Shown here one piece after another: positions 19,848 through 32,151 of a stretch of DNA of 36,751 nucleotides. Origin of the DNA: Nemertoderma westbladi (lineage: Eukaryota; Xenacoelomorpha; Nemertodermatida; Nemertodermatidae); assembly GCA_032718475.1 (NCBI GenBank), contig JAUCBJ010008669.1:12501-49251 (forward strand). The letters are read 5' to 3'. The notes under the pieces were generated by a model, which was given only the letters and a program-made list of their open reading frames with translations, made no database searches and was not told the DNA's origin. Made by a program: the position numbers and the translations under genes. Every line of letters starts with the position of its first letter. Positions within the stretch are counted from its first letter, which is position 1.

Positions 19848-21964
19848 TAGGCCTCGATCGGCAATCGGAGTTGGGATTTGGCCGGAGTAGTTAATTTGGC
19901 CGGAGCCGGAGCCGGAGTTTTCAAAAATTTTTAAAATTTAGGCCTAATTATTTATTTAAAAAAAAATAAAGTATGGTTATCCTTCGCCAATCGCTCATCA
20001 TAATCAATCATAGGTCTAATTAATTTCATAATTTATAGATTTACGAATTTTCAATTTAAAATTTAAGTAATTAATTTATCATGGACAGACGGCCTGACGC
20101 TGACGGCTAAAAATTACCTACAGCTGTACAGTGCCTAACTCACTAACTCTCTAACTGTGGTAGATAGGTGTGTACTGTACGTACCGTACCCGTACCAGTA
20201 CTGCAGTAGGGTAAACTGGGATGAAGTGAGCTACTTTTGCAGTTTTTGTGTTTTAAAAATAGTTAATATCACATTGAGGTAATTCCACTGCATTCCTTTG
20301 TGCACGTGCACTACATTATTGCTCTAAACCATCTCACAAAAATAAAAACATAATTTGCATATTAAATAGGAAAATTATATCTTTTGTTTAGAGCACACAA
20401 GTAGCTCAATTTACCCCACTCATGGGGCAAAGTGAGCTATCTCTAAAATCATTTGCAAAACTATTTTAACCCCAATCAGTCATTGCTATGATAGAATTAA
20501 TACATAATTTGCCTATTAAATAGGCAGATTATGTATTTTTTTTGGCCTGTCGAATAGCTCACTTTACCCCACTCATGAGGCAAAGTGAGCTTTCTCTCAA
20601 ATTAGGTCCAAAACCATTTTACCCCAATCAGTAATTTTCCGGTGATAAAGTGAACCATTTTTATGTTTTAAAAAAATCATCAGAGAAACATATACCAATT
20701 ATCTCGGGTCATACATACATGTACAAACAATGGAATCCAAACAAATTCTGTGCTTCCAATTATAAAAAAAAACTTACTTGCTGAACAGCATGCTACTACA
20801 AACAATAAACCTGAATACACAGCACAGCACATCGTAGTAGTGGATATTGTAGGCCTAATAGTTCTGATTTGTACGTTTATTTATTAGACCCACTTAGGCC
20901 CTAACAGCTAAAACCTAAAGCATAAAGAATATAGGACCAGACATCCAAACAACGCTCTGTTACAAATAAGAGATATAATGAAATACAAAATAATAAACAG
21001 CACGAAAATTTCAATAGCTCACTTTACCCCATTGCCAATAAAATAAAGGGGTAAAGTGAACTAAATTAATTAATTAAATAAATAAATAATTAGTTACAGA
21101 ATGATAAAAAAAGTGTATGGGATATCTCAAGTATAACTTATTTACCATTTATTTGCGGTAATGACAACTCTCTATCTTAATTCGTTGTTTATAATTTTTT
21201 ATTTTAAAATCAATAACCAAAAAGTGTGAATTTTCAACTTTTTTTTTCATATTTTGTAAAAATATTGTTTGCTTCGAAATTTCAAACTGTCATAATTTAT
21301 TTCGTTTATTAGATCAAAGCTAGGATATTTGTAGACATTGTAATGATTTTAGAGAATTGAAATAACAAAAATTTATATATTTAAAAAAACAAAATAAAAA
21401 ATAGCTCATTTTTCCCCTAGCTCACTTCACCCCAGCTTACCCTACAGTATGCTGGCATGACAGCAGTAAATAAATGGCTGCAGTCAGGCAGTGGTATGAT
21501 GTACAATCATAGCATTTACAATTTTTACAGTAGGGCTGTAATAGTCTGCTAGTCAGCCAGTACTGCAGTGCCAGTACTGCAGTACAGAGTACGATACCCA
21601 CCATTATTTTGGTGTATGTGTTGAAAGGCCTATTACTGCTGTACAGGTACTGTAATATTACATTGTTAGGCTACCATGATACAGCAGTACGGTACTGTAT
21701 TACCTACTAAACTGAAACATTTTAAAGTTCACATTGTCATACAGACCTGAAGTGCTGGACGCACTAATATTGTGTGACTCAGAGTCAGTCAGTCAGTCAC
21801 TCATTGGCTGTAAGTAAATACTGCAGTAGTATGCTTGATATTGAAGCTGTACTACAGTACTTATAGTGTAAATAATTGTCCAGATTAGAATATGCACAAA
21901 ATATAATACTTTATTAAAAAATTAACACCGGCAATATTTTTACCGGAGCTCCGATCGAGCCCTA
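19848..21964. mobile_element. hAT-type element with perfect 8-bp target duplication
   Basis: TTAAACAT stands at 19840-19847 and again at 21965-21972. Inside, the ends are inverted (TAGGCCTCGATCGG on the left, inverse of CCGATCGAGCCCTA on the right). An 8-bp duplication with a TAGGGCTCGATCGG-like end fits the hAT superfamily. GGCCGGAGCCGGAGCCGGAG is an internal low-copy repeat. The 1.24-kb element at 20209-21442 is nested within it, leaving only about 880 bp of hAT sequence, with no transposase. Confidence 0.85.
20209..21442. mobile_element. Nested element with repeated TAGCTCACTTTACCCC words
   Basis: The ends are inverted: GGGTAAACTGGGATGAAGTG on the left and the inverse of CACTTCACCCCAGCTTACCC on the right, with TA outside both (20207-20208, 21443-21444). 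This fits a Tc1/mariner-like non-autonomous element. At least six further copies of AGCTCA(C)TTTACCCC or its complement lie inside (about 20402, 20426, 20548, 20580, 21015, 21040, 21400). No transposase. Confidence 0.75.
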
Positions 21965-21974
21965 TTAAACATAT

Positions 21975-23000
21975 GTTTTACAGTACAGTATCGGTACTGT
22001 TACAGTGGAACAGAGTTACCGGCACCGGTACCGTCTTCAGGTCATTGGCGCCACCCACCAATCAGCTTGGCAACAGCAACCATGCAGCCATGGAAGTTTT
22101 GAAATTATGTGGACTCAAGACTGACTGACATTGTCAGGTTGTACCAGCTGACCTTTATTCCATGTTCCGGTATCCACTACTGCACTAGGTACCCCAACAG
22201 CCCAATACTGCCTCTGTATGTAGCAGTGTCATTTGCGACTTCGACTTTTGGTATCGCTACTGCGCTAGCGCTACGGGCAAACTGGACTAACCGATGAGCG
22301 AGACCCGAGGACTGAAGAATGCATTGAATTTTTTGTGTAGTTTGACTGTGGACTTCTATGACATCGATGCCAAGCTGCCAATGCGAAAGTTTTTTTAAAG
22401 TAAAAGTTTGGTTAAATTTTCTTAATTATTTATTTAAATTTCTTAAGTACCGATTTTGGGATAGAATTGCTCAATTTTAATCAGTATCTAATAACCGAGC
22501 CTCGTCCTGCGCGATGGCCCCACAAATGTATGTATAATTTTATTAGCAGTACTATAGGCCTTTTGTCCACTTATGCAACAATATTGTAGGAACAATCAAA
22601 TGATACTGATAAAGGAAGGATGACCTACCCAGTGGTCTTTTAGAATTATTAATTTTTACCTAATGTATACCGGTACCTTACTTAATTTAGTATCAATTCT
22701 TTAATTGATTAATATAATTATTTGAATATTATCAGTTAGCACCATTAAACGGTTGACAACCTACTGTACTGGAAATAGGGAATCGGTGAGTGTCTAAAAA
22801 AAGAATGGAAATTCCGGGTATGAAGTAATAAAAGAGAGTTTAAAAGGTTGGACACGATGAAAAAAAGGCAGTGAATTGAAATAAAAATACGATAAAAACA
22901 CTTGAGTTCGTGAAAGGTCTAAAAAGTAAAAAGAGTTACAACTAAAAATAAATAAAATAAAAAAAGGCTCTATCGATCTGTTGAGGGAGTTAGAGAGAGA
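21975..23000. other. Non-coding stretch; right part likely LINE 3' flank
   Basis: No gene features. From about 22790 the minus-strand sequence is T/A-rich with CTCTAACTCCCTCAAC and poly-T blocks just beyond the LINE reading frame, as expected for its 3' untranslated region. Confidence 0.4.
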
Positions 23001-23009
23001 GCGTTAGAG

Positions 23010-25130
23010 AGAGTATAGACCTTCAGACAGGGCAGGGTCCATGGTCCCAAGGATGGAGGCCGTGTTGCCGATGAGAATGGCTATTTGGAGGCATTGTAGG
23101 AGGAACTGATGGGATCGCGGCTCCTGAGTGGTGGCAAGGAGACAAGTACCAATCACCTTAATGAATGCCGCTGTCTCAGGGCCAGGGCGACCAAGGGTCT
23201 CAAAGGCAACAGGGTAGGAGTACCCTCGGTCAATCAGTTCCTGGTACTTCCGATTCTTTAGGGATTCTGCCTCCTCAATGACACGGCCTCAAGCCAACAC
23301 AGTCTGGGCGAGGTGGCTGGGCGTGAGCGGGTCCGCAATGGTTGCGTCCCAGACCATTGTGCGCCCGTGGCTCTATGGGATGAGCATAACCCTGTCAACG
23401 TGCTTCCCTTCTCCCAGGCACATGCCTGGTGGTTCGAGCGGGGCTGGGACCCCACAGCTAGCAAGCGACCGGCGCATGATGTCATTGACCATCGAGTGAC
23501 GTGGATGGCAGCCAGCACTCCTCATGCAAGACAGGCCATGAAGCCCATCTGCAGAGACATCCTTAAGACAGCATGCACAACTGTGGGGCTTGGTGACCTT
23601 ACAGCTAAGGCGGATGGCGACGGATATCCTGAACTGGGTGTCAGTTAGCTTAAGGCCCAGCGAGCTGACTGGGATGGCATCGAGCCAGCAACTGGATACC
23701 GGATCCTCGATGGAGTTGAGGCGGACAATTTCCGAAGTTGACACACCATCTCGTCTAGAGCCACCAGGTGTTGTCAGGGAGTGCGGTACGCCAGGATGTT
23801 AGGGCGTTAGAAGAAATAGAGGGGGGACCAGAGGCCAGGAAGAGGCGCCCCGTAAGAGTAGTGCAGGCTGCCGCTGCAGCCAGGAAGGCAGATGGTGCGA
23901 GCAGCACTGTAGAACTCAACCCGAGGCCTCCCATCTGGGTGGGAGACAGGACTGAGCCCAAGCGGTATCATTAATGCGGACATTCGCAAGGTCCTGGAGT
24001 GCGCTCCAAAGGGTCGAATCATACTCCTCCAGGAGGTCACTGTGCTGGAAACACAGCACAGTCTGGAGGAAGTATGTCAACCGGGGTATGGTGAACGAGT
24101 TCCGAAGAAGGAAGTAGGCATGGTGGGAGTCGAGGAGGGGAAGGCTTTGTCACGGAGACAGGAGGTGGTGGCGCAGTCCCCGATTGGTGCTCCAAGCATC
24201 ATGAGTTTCCCCAGAGGAGGTGTCAGGATGCCCCTGCAAACACTGCCAAACTCTCCGATGATGGAAGTGCGGGACTCATTGGACTCAGCTCCAAGGAAGA
24301 ACAGCTTGCTCTTTACTGGGTTTATGGTGAGCCCATACTTCCTCCCCTTTCAATGACTTTGCGCAGTTCCCCTAGCAAAAGAGATTCCATTCATCCAGAA
24401 AACCACACATGAACCCCGACTGAAGGGACTGAATGGTGGGATTCACAGTGTCACCAAACAGTCGGGGTCCATCAGTGTCACCTTGCTGGACTCCCTCGTC
24501 CCTCCTCCCGAGAGGAGGGTCTCCTCCCCATAGACAAGGAAACTGGTGGCACAATATGCCGCCAGCATGTAGTTATACACACTGGGGTAGTTCTGGTGCA
24601 CTGTTTCCAGGAGGGTGTCTTGCCAAACTGAGTTAAAGGCATTCGAGAAGGCAATCTTTAGGAGAACCATACCCAGATGAACCATGGAGTAGGAGAACCA
24701 TGTGAAGAGTGCCCTTGCAGTGTAGGCAGCTGCTTCCGCTCTATTCTTGGTCCCTATCCCTAGTTGTACATCCCCGTACGAATGTGATTGTTCAGCCTTG
24801 GTAAGGAACCACACGAACTTCGAGCATAGGCGGTGGAAAGAAAATCCCACGGCAATCGGACGCACCCCGCCCCCAGATTTACTGAAGGCGAACAGATTCG
24901 CACCGAAGAACGTGGGGCAGATGGGTAGGGGAACCTTACCAGCAACAACCACATCGACGAAGCGGTACAGGTTGGCAGTGAGGTGGATAGCCGCCTCCCC
25001 ATTAGTGTGGCCTATCAGTTTGTGGAGGATCAGAGGGCGCATACCATCAGGACTACCAGCACTGCCGGACGGGAAAGTCGCAATGAGCTCCACATGGTGA
25101 TGTTGGTTCTGTTACAAGGGGAGGAGGATT
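23010..25130 (-). pseudogene. Degenerate LINE (non-LTR retrotransposon) ORF2-like region
   Basis: Read on the minus strand, the longest open piece (25093-24443) begins FPSGSAGSPDGMRPLILHKL, then FSKSGGGVRPIAVGFSFHRL and LLKIAFSNAFNSV. A shifted frame gives EGVQQGDTDGPRLFGD and GFLDEWNLF, then a connector (KYGLTINPVKSKLFFLG). The C-terminal part 23744-23010 holds LHGLSCMRSAGCHPRHSMVN, EPPGMCLGEGK, GRTMVWDATIADPL, KNRKYQELIDRGYSYPVAFE and GNTASILGTM. The block order is that of an invertebrate RT family. The palm motif A aspartate is Ala (IAFSNAF) and the FLDD box is FLDE. Frameshifts near 24495 and several stops confirm it is dead. GC content is well above its surroundings, a sign of later insertion. 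Confidence 0.85.
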
Positions 25131-25499
25131 GCGTCTGTCGGAAGGGCAGAAAGGGTCTTTAGTCCTTAAGAGTGTTGAGGGTCTCTGGCGTGTTGGGGGC
25201 CATTGAGTCCCTCGAAGCCACCAACCGGATGGCCCCCATTCATGCCCCCATCCTCAATCTTCTCCACCACTGCAGCAGCGAGTCGTATCGTCTCCTCATG
25301 TTCTTTGGCTTGATGGGTTCTGGGTTGGGGTTTGGCAGTGGTACATGATAGTGGATCGCTACGGAACTCTTGAATCCTTCAGTTGCTTTGGGACACGAGC
25401 ATCTTTGTTTGACACCACCCACCCCTTTTTGGGGCGGGGATGCAGTGATGAAAGCGGAGGAGGAGTTTTATCCACTCTGTGGCACCCTCCGGGTTGGCG

Positions 25500-25715
25500 A
25501 CAACTGAGGAGAGGACCTCGGAGAGGAGAACACCATTTTGGTCCTAGACTTCATTTTGTTCTAGACTTTGCTGATGGCCTAGGAGTACTCTCAGAATCAA
25601 TAGAGGGAGCCCAACAATGCCTATTCAGCTCATTAGAACATGCAATTGGTTTTATGATCTATTATAAAACACGATTAAATTTAGTTTCCAAATCAGAAAA
25701 CCACATATCAATAGC
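25500..25715 (+). pseudogene. Second LINE reverse-transcriptase fragment
   Basis: The plus strand reads HFVLDFADGLGVLSESIEGA, then QQCLFSSLEHAIGF and YYKTRLN. This is the catalytic FADD box (here FADG) with the helix and ...GL.xNxxKT segment of a different non-LTR RT lineage. It abuts the minus-strand LINE, so two retroelements of opposite orientation meet near 25.2-25.5 kb. The loss of the second aspartate shows decay. Confidence 0.65.
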
Positions 25716-25719
25716 TCTT

Positions 25720-26160
25720 CTAGTTTTTGAGTTTATGATTCCCATTCACAAACATGCCACTATTTTAGCAATTGGTCTCAAAATTCTTTGAGTGTCTCCG
25801 TAGTAATCAGTGCTTAAAATGTATCAAACAACTTTTTAGTTAATCAAATTTAATACTATTTATAACAAACCTGTAAATTACCATAAATTTTCAGCACCAC
25901 CTAGCGGCGCCGACTCATTTTCCCATATTTGCCTGATATTTTTGTTAAAACTGAAAAACCATATCGAACGGATGTCCGCGGTGTAGTCACATAATGCTCA
26001 TTGCATGAAGTACATCTTGGTCACCACCGGTAGGACAGCGGCACAATCGATGTCCCTAGACCACGACCAGTTTCTAACCGGCGACGCTACGATGATAAAC
26101 GCAACGGGTATAGCTAATCCGAAGTTTATCTGGAATTCCAGAACTGTAAACTTGTACCTG
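25720..26160. other. Non-coding stretch between RT relic and SINE
   Basis: No recognisable coding or RNA feature. ATAAATTTTCAGCACCACCT resembles common repeat sequence but I cannot classify it. Confidence 0.35.
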
Positions 26161-26235
26161 TAACCCTGTGGCCTATTGGTTGTAGTCTTGGCTTCCACCT
26201 CGATGTCCCAGGTTCGAATCCGACACCACGCTGAT
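26161..26235 (+). repeat. tRNA-like SINE head with A and B boxes
   Basis: TGGCCTATTGGTTGTAG (from 26169) matches an A box and GGTTCGAATCC (26211-26221) is a perfect RNA polymerase III B box, 30-35 bases apart as in a tRNA. The acceptor stem does not close and no anticodon arm is convincing, so this is a tRNA-derived SINE, not a tRNA gene. The body probably continues to about 26300. Confidence 0.7.
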
Positions 26236-26339
26236 GAAACCCATTAAGGTCAAAACGCGTACATGGTTTGGAGATATATGAGATATTAATTTCAAGAAAA
26301 ATTACGCGATTCCTAAATTTGTACACTACCCAGTTTAAA

Positions 26340-27420
26340 AGTACGCATGTGATGGGATTAGTCCTACAATTGCGCCAATAAAAGATAAGTTATTTTCGGT
26401 AAAATAAACTTATCATTCGAGGTTAAGACCACTAGATCCCTTCCTATAATAAATGTATAATAACAAACACCTCGAAAAATACAGCTTGCCAGCACATTGT
26501 TACTAACATTCAATAATGCTGATAAGAAAATTGTGAATTTTAGTTTATAGGTGTCTTTAGGTTGGCATTTTTTATTCCTGCGATAATTTTATGGTGCCAA
26601 AAGAAATATTCACGTATATTTTTGTACATAAATATCCTGCACCTATTACATGTATTATTTCAAATTTACTGGTTCGTTTGTAATTCTGAGGCACAAAATA
26701 AGCCGTGTTGCTTATAAGCAACAGAGTTTAGTAAAGGACTGGGAAACGGATCAGAACAGTGGAATTTTAGGTTTTCCCTTTATATGATGTAAAAGCCTTT
26801 AAAATGTTTTTAAAAAATGTAATCCCGACAGTGAAAGTTTTTATTCCATCGGTAATGAGGGTTTATTTTTCGAGTTACACCCATAAAAACAATAAAAACA
26901 CCCCTTCTGTAACGTCTTGGGGCCCTTCCACCTTCTGGGACTCCTGCCATTTTAGAGTTGAATTTACAACTTAAAAGTTGAATTTTTAAAAAAAGTTTTA
27001 AATTTCAACTCAGTTGAAATTTGAACTTCTCCCAGACTGGAATAGGCCTATATCGTCTCCAAATTTTTATTTGCTTACAGCTGTACCTGTACGGTATGCA
27101 GGTATGTAATAACTGAATAAAGGGCGGGAAAACCTGGAAAAGGCTCGAATCTGGAAACAGCTAGAAACACCTTGTTTTAAGGTCGGAAACATCCGCTAGA
27201 AACACCTACCGCCTACCGGTATGTAGATTTATCTAGAATGAGGCAGAAAACTACTGAACTATGTTTTGCTAGATGTTTTTGCGAAAATTCAAAATTAAAC
27301 GTCATAATTAAAATTAACTACCAGTCGCGGTCGTTACATGTCCGTTGCCATGCAAATCCGAGCTGGAGTTTTAAATTACAGAATTGATAACAATTTAGTC
27401 AGTAAATCAATCAGGTAATT
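26340..27420. other. AT-rich stretch, nothing coding
   Basis: Only short internal repeats are seen, such as the AGTTGAATTT/AAATTTCAACT symmetry at 26945-27025, which can form a hairpin. Confidence 0.4.
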
Positions 27421-27464
27421 CAGTAGAATGCACTGCGTTGTACCCCCGACTGGAATACCGGTAC

Positions 27465-28920
27465 TTACAAAGAGCGCGCCGCAGAACTCGGCGGCGCGGC
27501 AATTAGATTTTAGTGCGCCATACAGCCATACTACAACCAGACAACACCAGCTCCAGTCTCTATGACCACAAATTCAACTGTATTTCGAAAATACAGTAGG
27601 CCTACTTTCAAATTTTGAAATTTGTTTGCTGTGTTTCCTATATGGAATATTGACAAAAAGCGCGCCACACGGATTCTGGTTAAACGAAAAGCGCGCAGCC
27701 ATGACATTCAATGTGCGCCAACCGCCAACCATTGAAAGATTGACCATTAAATTTTGCAATTATTGTAATCATTTATCAGTTTATACTGCAGTACCTACGC
27801 TACAGACATAGAGTTAGACCCACTCCTACTGTATTTTAACATGAAAATGCGAGCCCAGCGAGCAAGAAAATTTTGCAGAAATGTATAAACATAACATGAA
27901 TAGGCGTACAGTAATACTGTAATATTCAGATAGTAGGTCAACCGATTGTTTTTAAATACAGATGTGATTAAATTGCGAGCGTAGCGAGCAAGAAAATTTT
28001 AACATTTTTGGATCAACCGACTATTTTTTACCCACAGATGTGATTATGAATTAAAATCGGAGAGTCGGAGTGTAGCGAGCACGGAAAATCTGCTGAATCG
28101 TGGTTTTGGTTTTAGGCTATATTGGTGTGAACAATTGAAAAACCTTTCAAACAACTCATATTTTGAAAGACATTAAAACTTTGGCCTGATTGGCCATGAT
28201 GATTAACGTGGATTGGATACGCTGATACAGTACCTTCAATGCTCATTCCAGCAATCTGTAGGTTTGTCCATAATGTGGGAGTGCAAAACAGTTCAAGGTA
28301 CGGAACTACCGGTACTTATATAGGTTAATAAACAAATACTGTAATAAAATATCACTGTATGTAATCAAATATCCCTATTCTATTATAGTTATTAGACAGT
28401 TAGAATGATGAATAAGAGCTGAAGAGTAGAGCGTACAGTAGGCAGGTATAACACACAAACGCGAGCGAAGCGAGCGAAAATTTTTAAGGCCTAGGCCTAA
28501 CTCTTTTTAAAATAGACTCTCTGGTAGACCGATATAATTTCAAGTAGAGTGGCTGGATGGATATGTTACTATGCCAATGCATTTTGCTACCGTACATGAC
28601 ATCCATTTCCGCGCCAGGATCCTCAATGCGCGCCACACGCCACTGTTCCTTCGCGCCAGGATCCTAAATGCGCGCCACACGCCCCTGTTCCTTCGCGCCA
28701 GGATCCTAAATGCGCGCCACACATGTTGAGCAAACTCTACATAAATTCCAACCTGGCTGTGTTTAAAGAGAGATAATGGAGTAAAATTAAATTAGAGAAC
28801 ATGTGAAAGAAGTTAAACATTACCAGTACCGGACCGGAAGCACAGTAGGTAGGAATAGGACATTTTGTTTGACATAGGCTATTAAAACAGCTGGCTGTGC
28901 AAGAGCGCGCCGCAGATCTG
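27465..28920. repeat. Region of GCGCGCC and GCGAGCGNAGCGAGC repeats
   Basis: AAGAGCGCGCCGCAGA occurs at about 27470 and again at about 28901, in the same orientation, as a possible pair of direct ends. Between them lie AAAAGCGCGCCACACGG (27657), GCGCGCAGCC, the 42-bp minisatellite, and four copies of a GCGAGC(C/G)(A/T/C)AGCGAGCAAGAAAATTTT-type block (27848, 27976, 28070 diverged, 28460). These are unclassified repeat pieces; no gene. Confidence 0.5.
28610..28729. repeat. 42-bp minisatellite, 2.8 copies
   Basis: GCGCCAGGATCCT starts units at 28611, 28653 and 28695. Each continues (A/C)AATGCGCGCCACACGCC and a CTGTTCCTTC end. Units 2 and 3 are nearly identical. The length is a multiple of three, so an apparent 14-residue repeat is open on the minus strand, but nothing else supports coding. 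Confidence 0.85.
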
Positions 28921-29014
28921 CACTTAAACCTGTACAGCTGTAGCCTAAGTATTCCAGTCAGGCTTGTACCGGTACCGTTCTTACTGCAGTAACTTGAGTA
29001 GACTACTCATACTC

Positions 29015-30471
29015 CAGTTAGGTACAATGGCCAAATCTGGCAATGATTGTGATTGCCATATTTGGCAACCAAGCAAAATCTGGCAACATTTCTGATTGCC
29101 TGATTTGGCAACTATATAAAGCCGTTGTTGCCATATTTGGCAACTTAACTAACTCATTGAATATGGATTATATGGTTCTGCGTCATTAAGTCCTTCTATG
29201 GCAGTATGGTCATTCCTTAGATCCTGAAATGTTAATGTTAGGCCTAGAAAAAAGGCAAAGGGGTAGGGCCAGGTTACAGGTTATACTTATACCAGTCAGC
29301 CAGTAGTGGCATATTCTAAGTTCTAACCAATACAGCAACATATACTAATAAATTAGGTGAGAATGAGAGTCAATAACACAAACACAGACTGACTGGTGTG
29401 GTGATAGTTTTTTTTGCTTTTTTTTGACATTTTTGCTAGTAATCTCTGGCGCTGCTTGGGGAGGCAGGGAGGTGGTTGATTGTTGTTTGTACCAATAATA
29501 CATAATAGTTTAGTAGTTAAAGATTGTAACTGTGTAATGCTGATACAATTGCCCAGCAATCTACATCATCCTTCACTCTATATCAGTTCAGTATACTGGC
29601 TGACTGGTCTGGTATCAGGGTATATCTATCTTTCCATTCCTACATCAGTATTCAGTACATACAGAACAGACATATAATGAAAATAATTTCATCCCGTTTT
29701 TCATTAGCTGATTAGGGCCTACTAGAAACAATTTGTTGAATCCCTTAACCTGCTAACACGCGTTTTGGTGTTCTCAGTCTTTCTAAATTTTGACACTATT
29801 TTTCTTCCGTCACGCCGTTTCTCAAACTTTAATGCCCTCTTGCCTTCTTGCTGCCTTTTGGTGATGTTAACGTTCTGACGTTGTCAAATATTATTACGTT
29901 TATTTCCATTTCAGCCTTTGCAGCATGTGATTCTTTAGATTTGTTTATGCCTATACCATAGGGCCTATACCAGTCTACCAGTACGGTATCTGTTACAGAC
30001 TCATCCATCTGTCCATTAACATATTAACAACATATCAAATAGGCCTACATTCTGACATTTCATCAACTAATAATGTTTATAAATCATCACAACTCGACTA
30101 GGGTAAGCAAGCAGTAAGCAATTTTGAAGTAATTTACAATGACAGGGTTACTGACAGGACTGCACAATAATAATTGTTGCCAAAAATGGCAACCATTATT
30201 TTTCTTTAATTCTAATGGTTGCCAAAAATGGCAATAATTATTTTAGGCACATTTCGGCCTATTGCTAAGAGAAATTCAGACGATGATTTTTTTTCTTATA
30301 CGGTCAATTATATTAAAATTTCGCGCTCTTTTCACTTAATTATTTACCAAAATGCGATTTTGCTTCTGGGCGTGCGAAAATTAGAAAAACCAAAAGTTGC
30401 CAGATTTGGCAATAAACATTGCCATATGTGGCAACTTTTGAGGTTGCCAGATTTGGCCATTGTACCTAACT
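29015..30471. mobile_element. DNA transposon relic with TTTGGCAAC subterminal repeats
   Basis: The ends are inverted: CAGTTAGGTACAATGGCCAA ATCTGGCAA on the left, and CTGGCAA's inverse through CCATTGTACCTAACTG on the right. Inside both ends, (A/T)TTTGGCAAC words or their complement recur: five or more between 29035 and 29145, and eight or more between 30178 and 30455. They look like repeated protein-binding sites. No transposase frame, no certain target duplication. The CAG terminus suggests hAT, without proof. Confidence 0.7.
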
Positions 30472-30479
30472 GTACTCAT

Positions 30480-32090
30480 GAACGATTCCGACTAAACTGA
30501 AGGCTTCATGACGGCGACAAATTCTCGGTTGAACATAAACATGGCAGATGGCACATGGAGTAAAAGTAAACCCGAGAACAAAGTCGCCGAGTCCAAATAT
30601 ACCAGGAATGGAAGGCTGATAAACTCTGGTCTAAGGTCTAGTCTAGTACCGGTACAACGCAGTGTATCCACACCGGTTGAATTGTTCCACACTCCTACAC
30701 ACTGGTTGAATTGTTATCTATTCTGCAATTTAAAAATCCCGCTCGGGTTAACATAGCAACGGAGCAACGAATTTTCGTCGAAAAAAAATATGCCGAACTA
30801 TTGTTTTTTTCTGCCTCAATAATTATGATTCTAGGTGTTTCAATATGTTTCTGGCATTAAAACTAGGTGTTTCCACTTTTGAGTACGCACCTTTGCTAAC
30901 AGGGTTGTACCCATCTGGAACTCTCTCTACTGGATAACGTTGTTGATTCTTTAACTGTAAATAGTTTTATTGATAATTTATCTACTGTAGATTTCTTTCC
31001 CTTCTGGAATTTGCATAGATTTTTTATATATTCTGCACTCCATAGTATATAGGCCCCCAAGTAAAGCTTTACTGGGTTGTCTTCTATGGTGGCCCATTTA
31101 GAGTCATTAAAATAATAATATTGGGATAAATGCTTTTGCTTGCTTGCTTTGCATTACTTGTTGTTGTATTTAATTTATTTTGTTATTATGGTGCCAGTAC
31201 AGTACCGGTACACACTAACATACATTACGGTATGTTTTAGTTCTTTATTGTACTTCTTAAAATGCTTTGAAATTGTATTAATAAAAGATAATTATTGAGG
31301 GCTTGTAACTAACCAAAACAATAAACGGAAGTCAATGCACATATTACAGTTTCATAATCAGTTACAAGAACTTAAGTTTTTGTTTAAGTATTAGGTACCG
31401 GTAGTTAATTAATTAAGTGCCAAACATTTTGCTCTGGCGAAGATTGGACGCGGGCGAAGGTTGCTGCATAGGAACTTTTGTAGTTTCATACAACCGCGAC
31501 CGTACGTTGTTCCCAGTATGTCCGGGCACACTGTGTCTTTAAATGAATCGCCAATACTAATAAAATATTTAATATATATCTTTAAACCTGTAATTTAGAA
31601 CCGTACTGGTACCTGATTAGTTCAGAAGTTAATGTCAGTCTTGTTCCAGTCTTCTTATCATTATTTATAGTCATTCTTATCATACAAATATACCAAACAA
31701 TACATGGAGTAAGGAGATGGGCTGGCTGACGTAAAAATGTTAAGATACATATTTAAAATTAATTATTTATTTTCAATTACCGTTTGCTGATTTGGCCCTG
31801 GGGCCCTGACTTCAATGTAACCTATTCCCTCTCACATACCGGTCATTAACCTTTTGTTATAAAAATTAAAACGGGTGTTCTATTTTAGTGTGGGTGAGTA
31901 ATATTTTTGAACTCTGTGAAAACATTTATATGCTATCAAGAAATTGCCGAGATGTTGGCGTTGTGAATTTGCATGCTTTCGCATCATCGCTCGGTCCTTC
32001 GAATCTCCCAAATACTGGTGGTCAGTTCCATCCCTAGTTCAAACTGATACGCTAATCGCGTAGTGCAAATTCATGTATTGATAGTTTTAT
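30480..32090. other. Intergenic stretch; one weak first-exon candidate
   Basis: AACATGGCAGATGG near 30538 opens a short frame (MADGTWSKSKPENKVAESKY) with a fair initiation context and a possible donor near 30635. There is no partner exon, so I leave it as a weak candidate. The remainder is AT-rich with ACCGGT words. Confidence 0.25.
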
Positions 32091-32151
32091 TTTGGTTACA
32101 TTTGCTTGCCGCTATCACTATAACCTGCGAAGTTTTACTGAAGATTTAATA

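Noticed and set aside
25998-26326. Minus-strand frames of 66 codons over the SINE
   Set aside because: They overlap the tRNA-like A/B boxes and have no protein features.
28540-28722. Minus-strand 14-residue repeat frame
   Set aside because: Explained by a 42-bp minisatellite being a multiple of three; no other coding sign.
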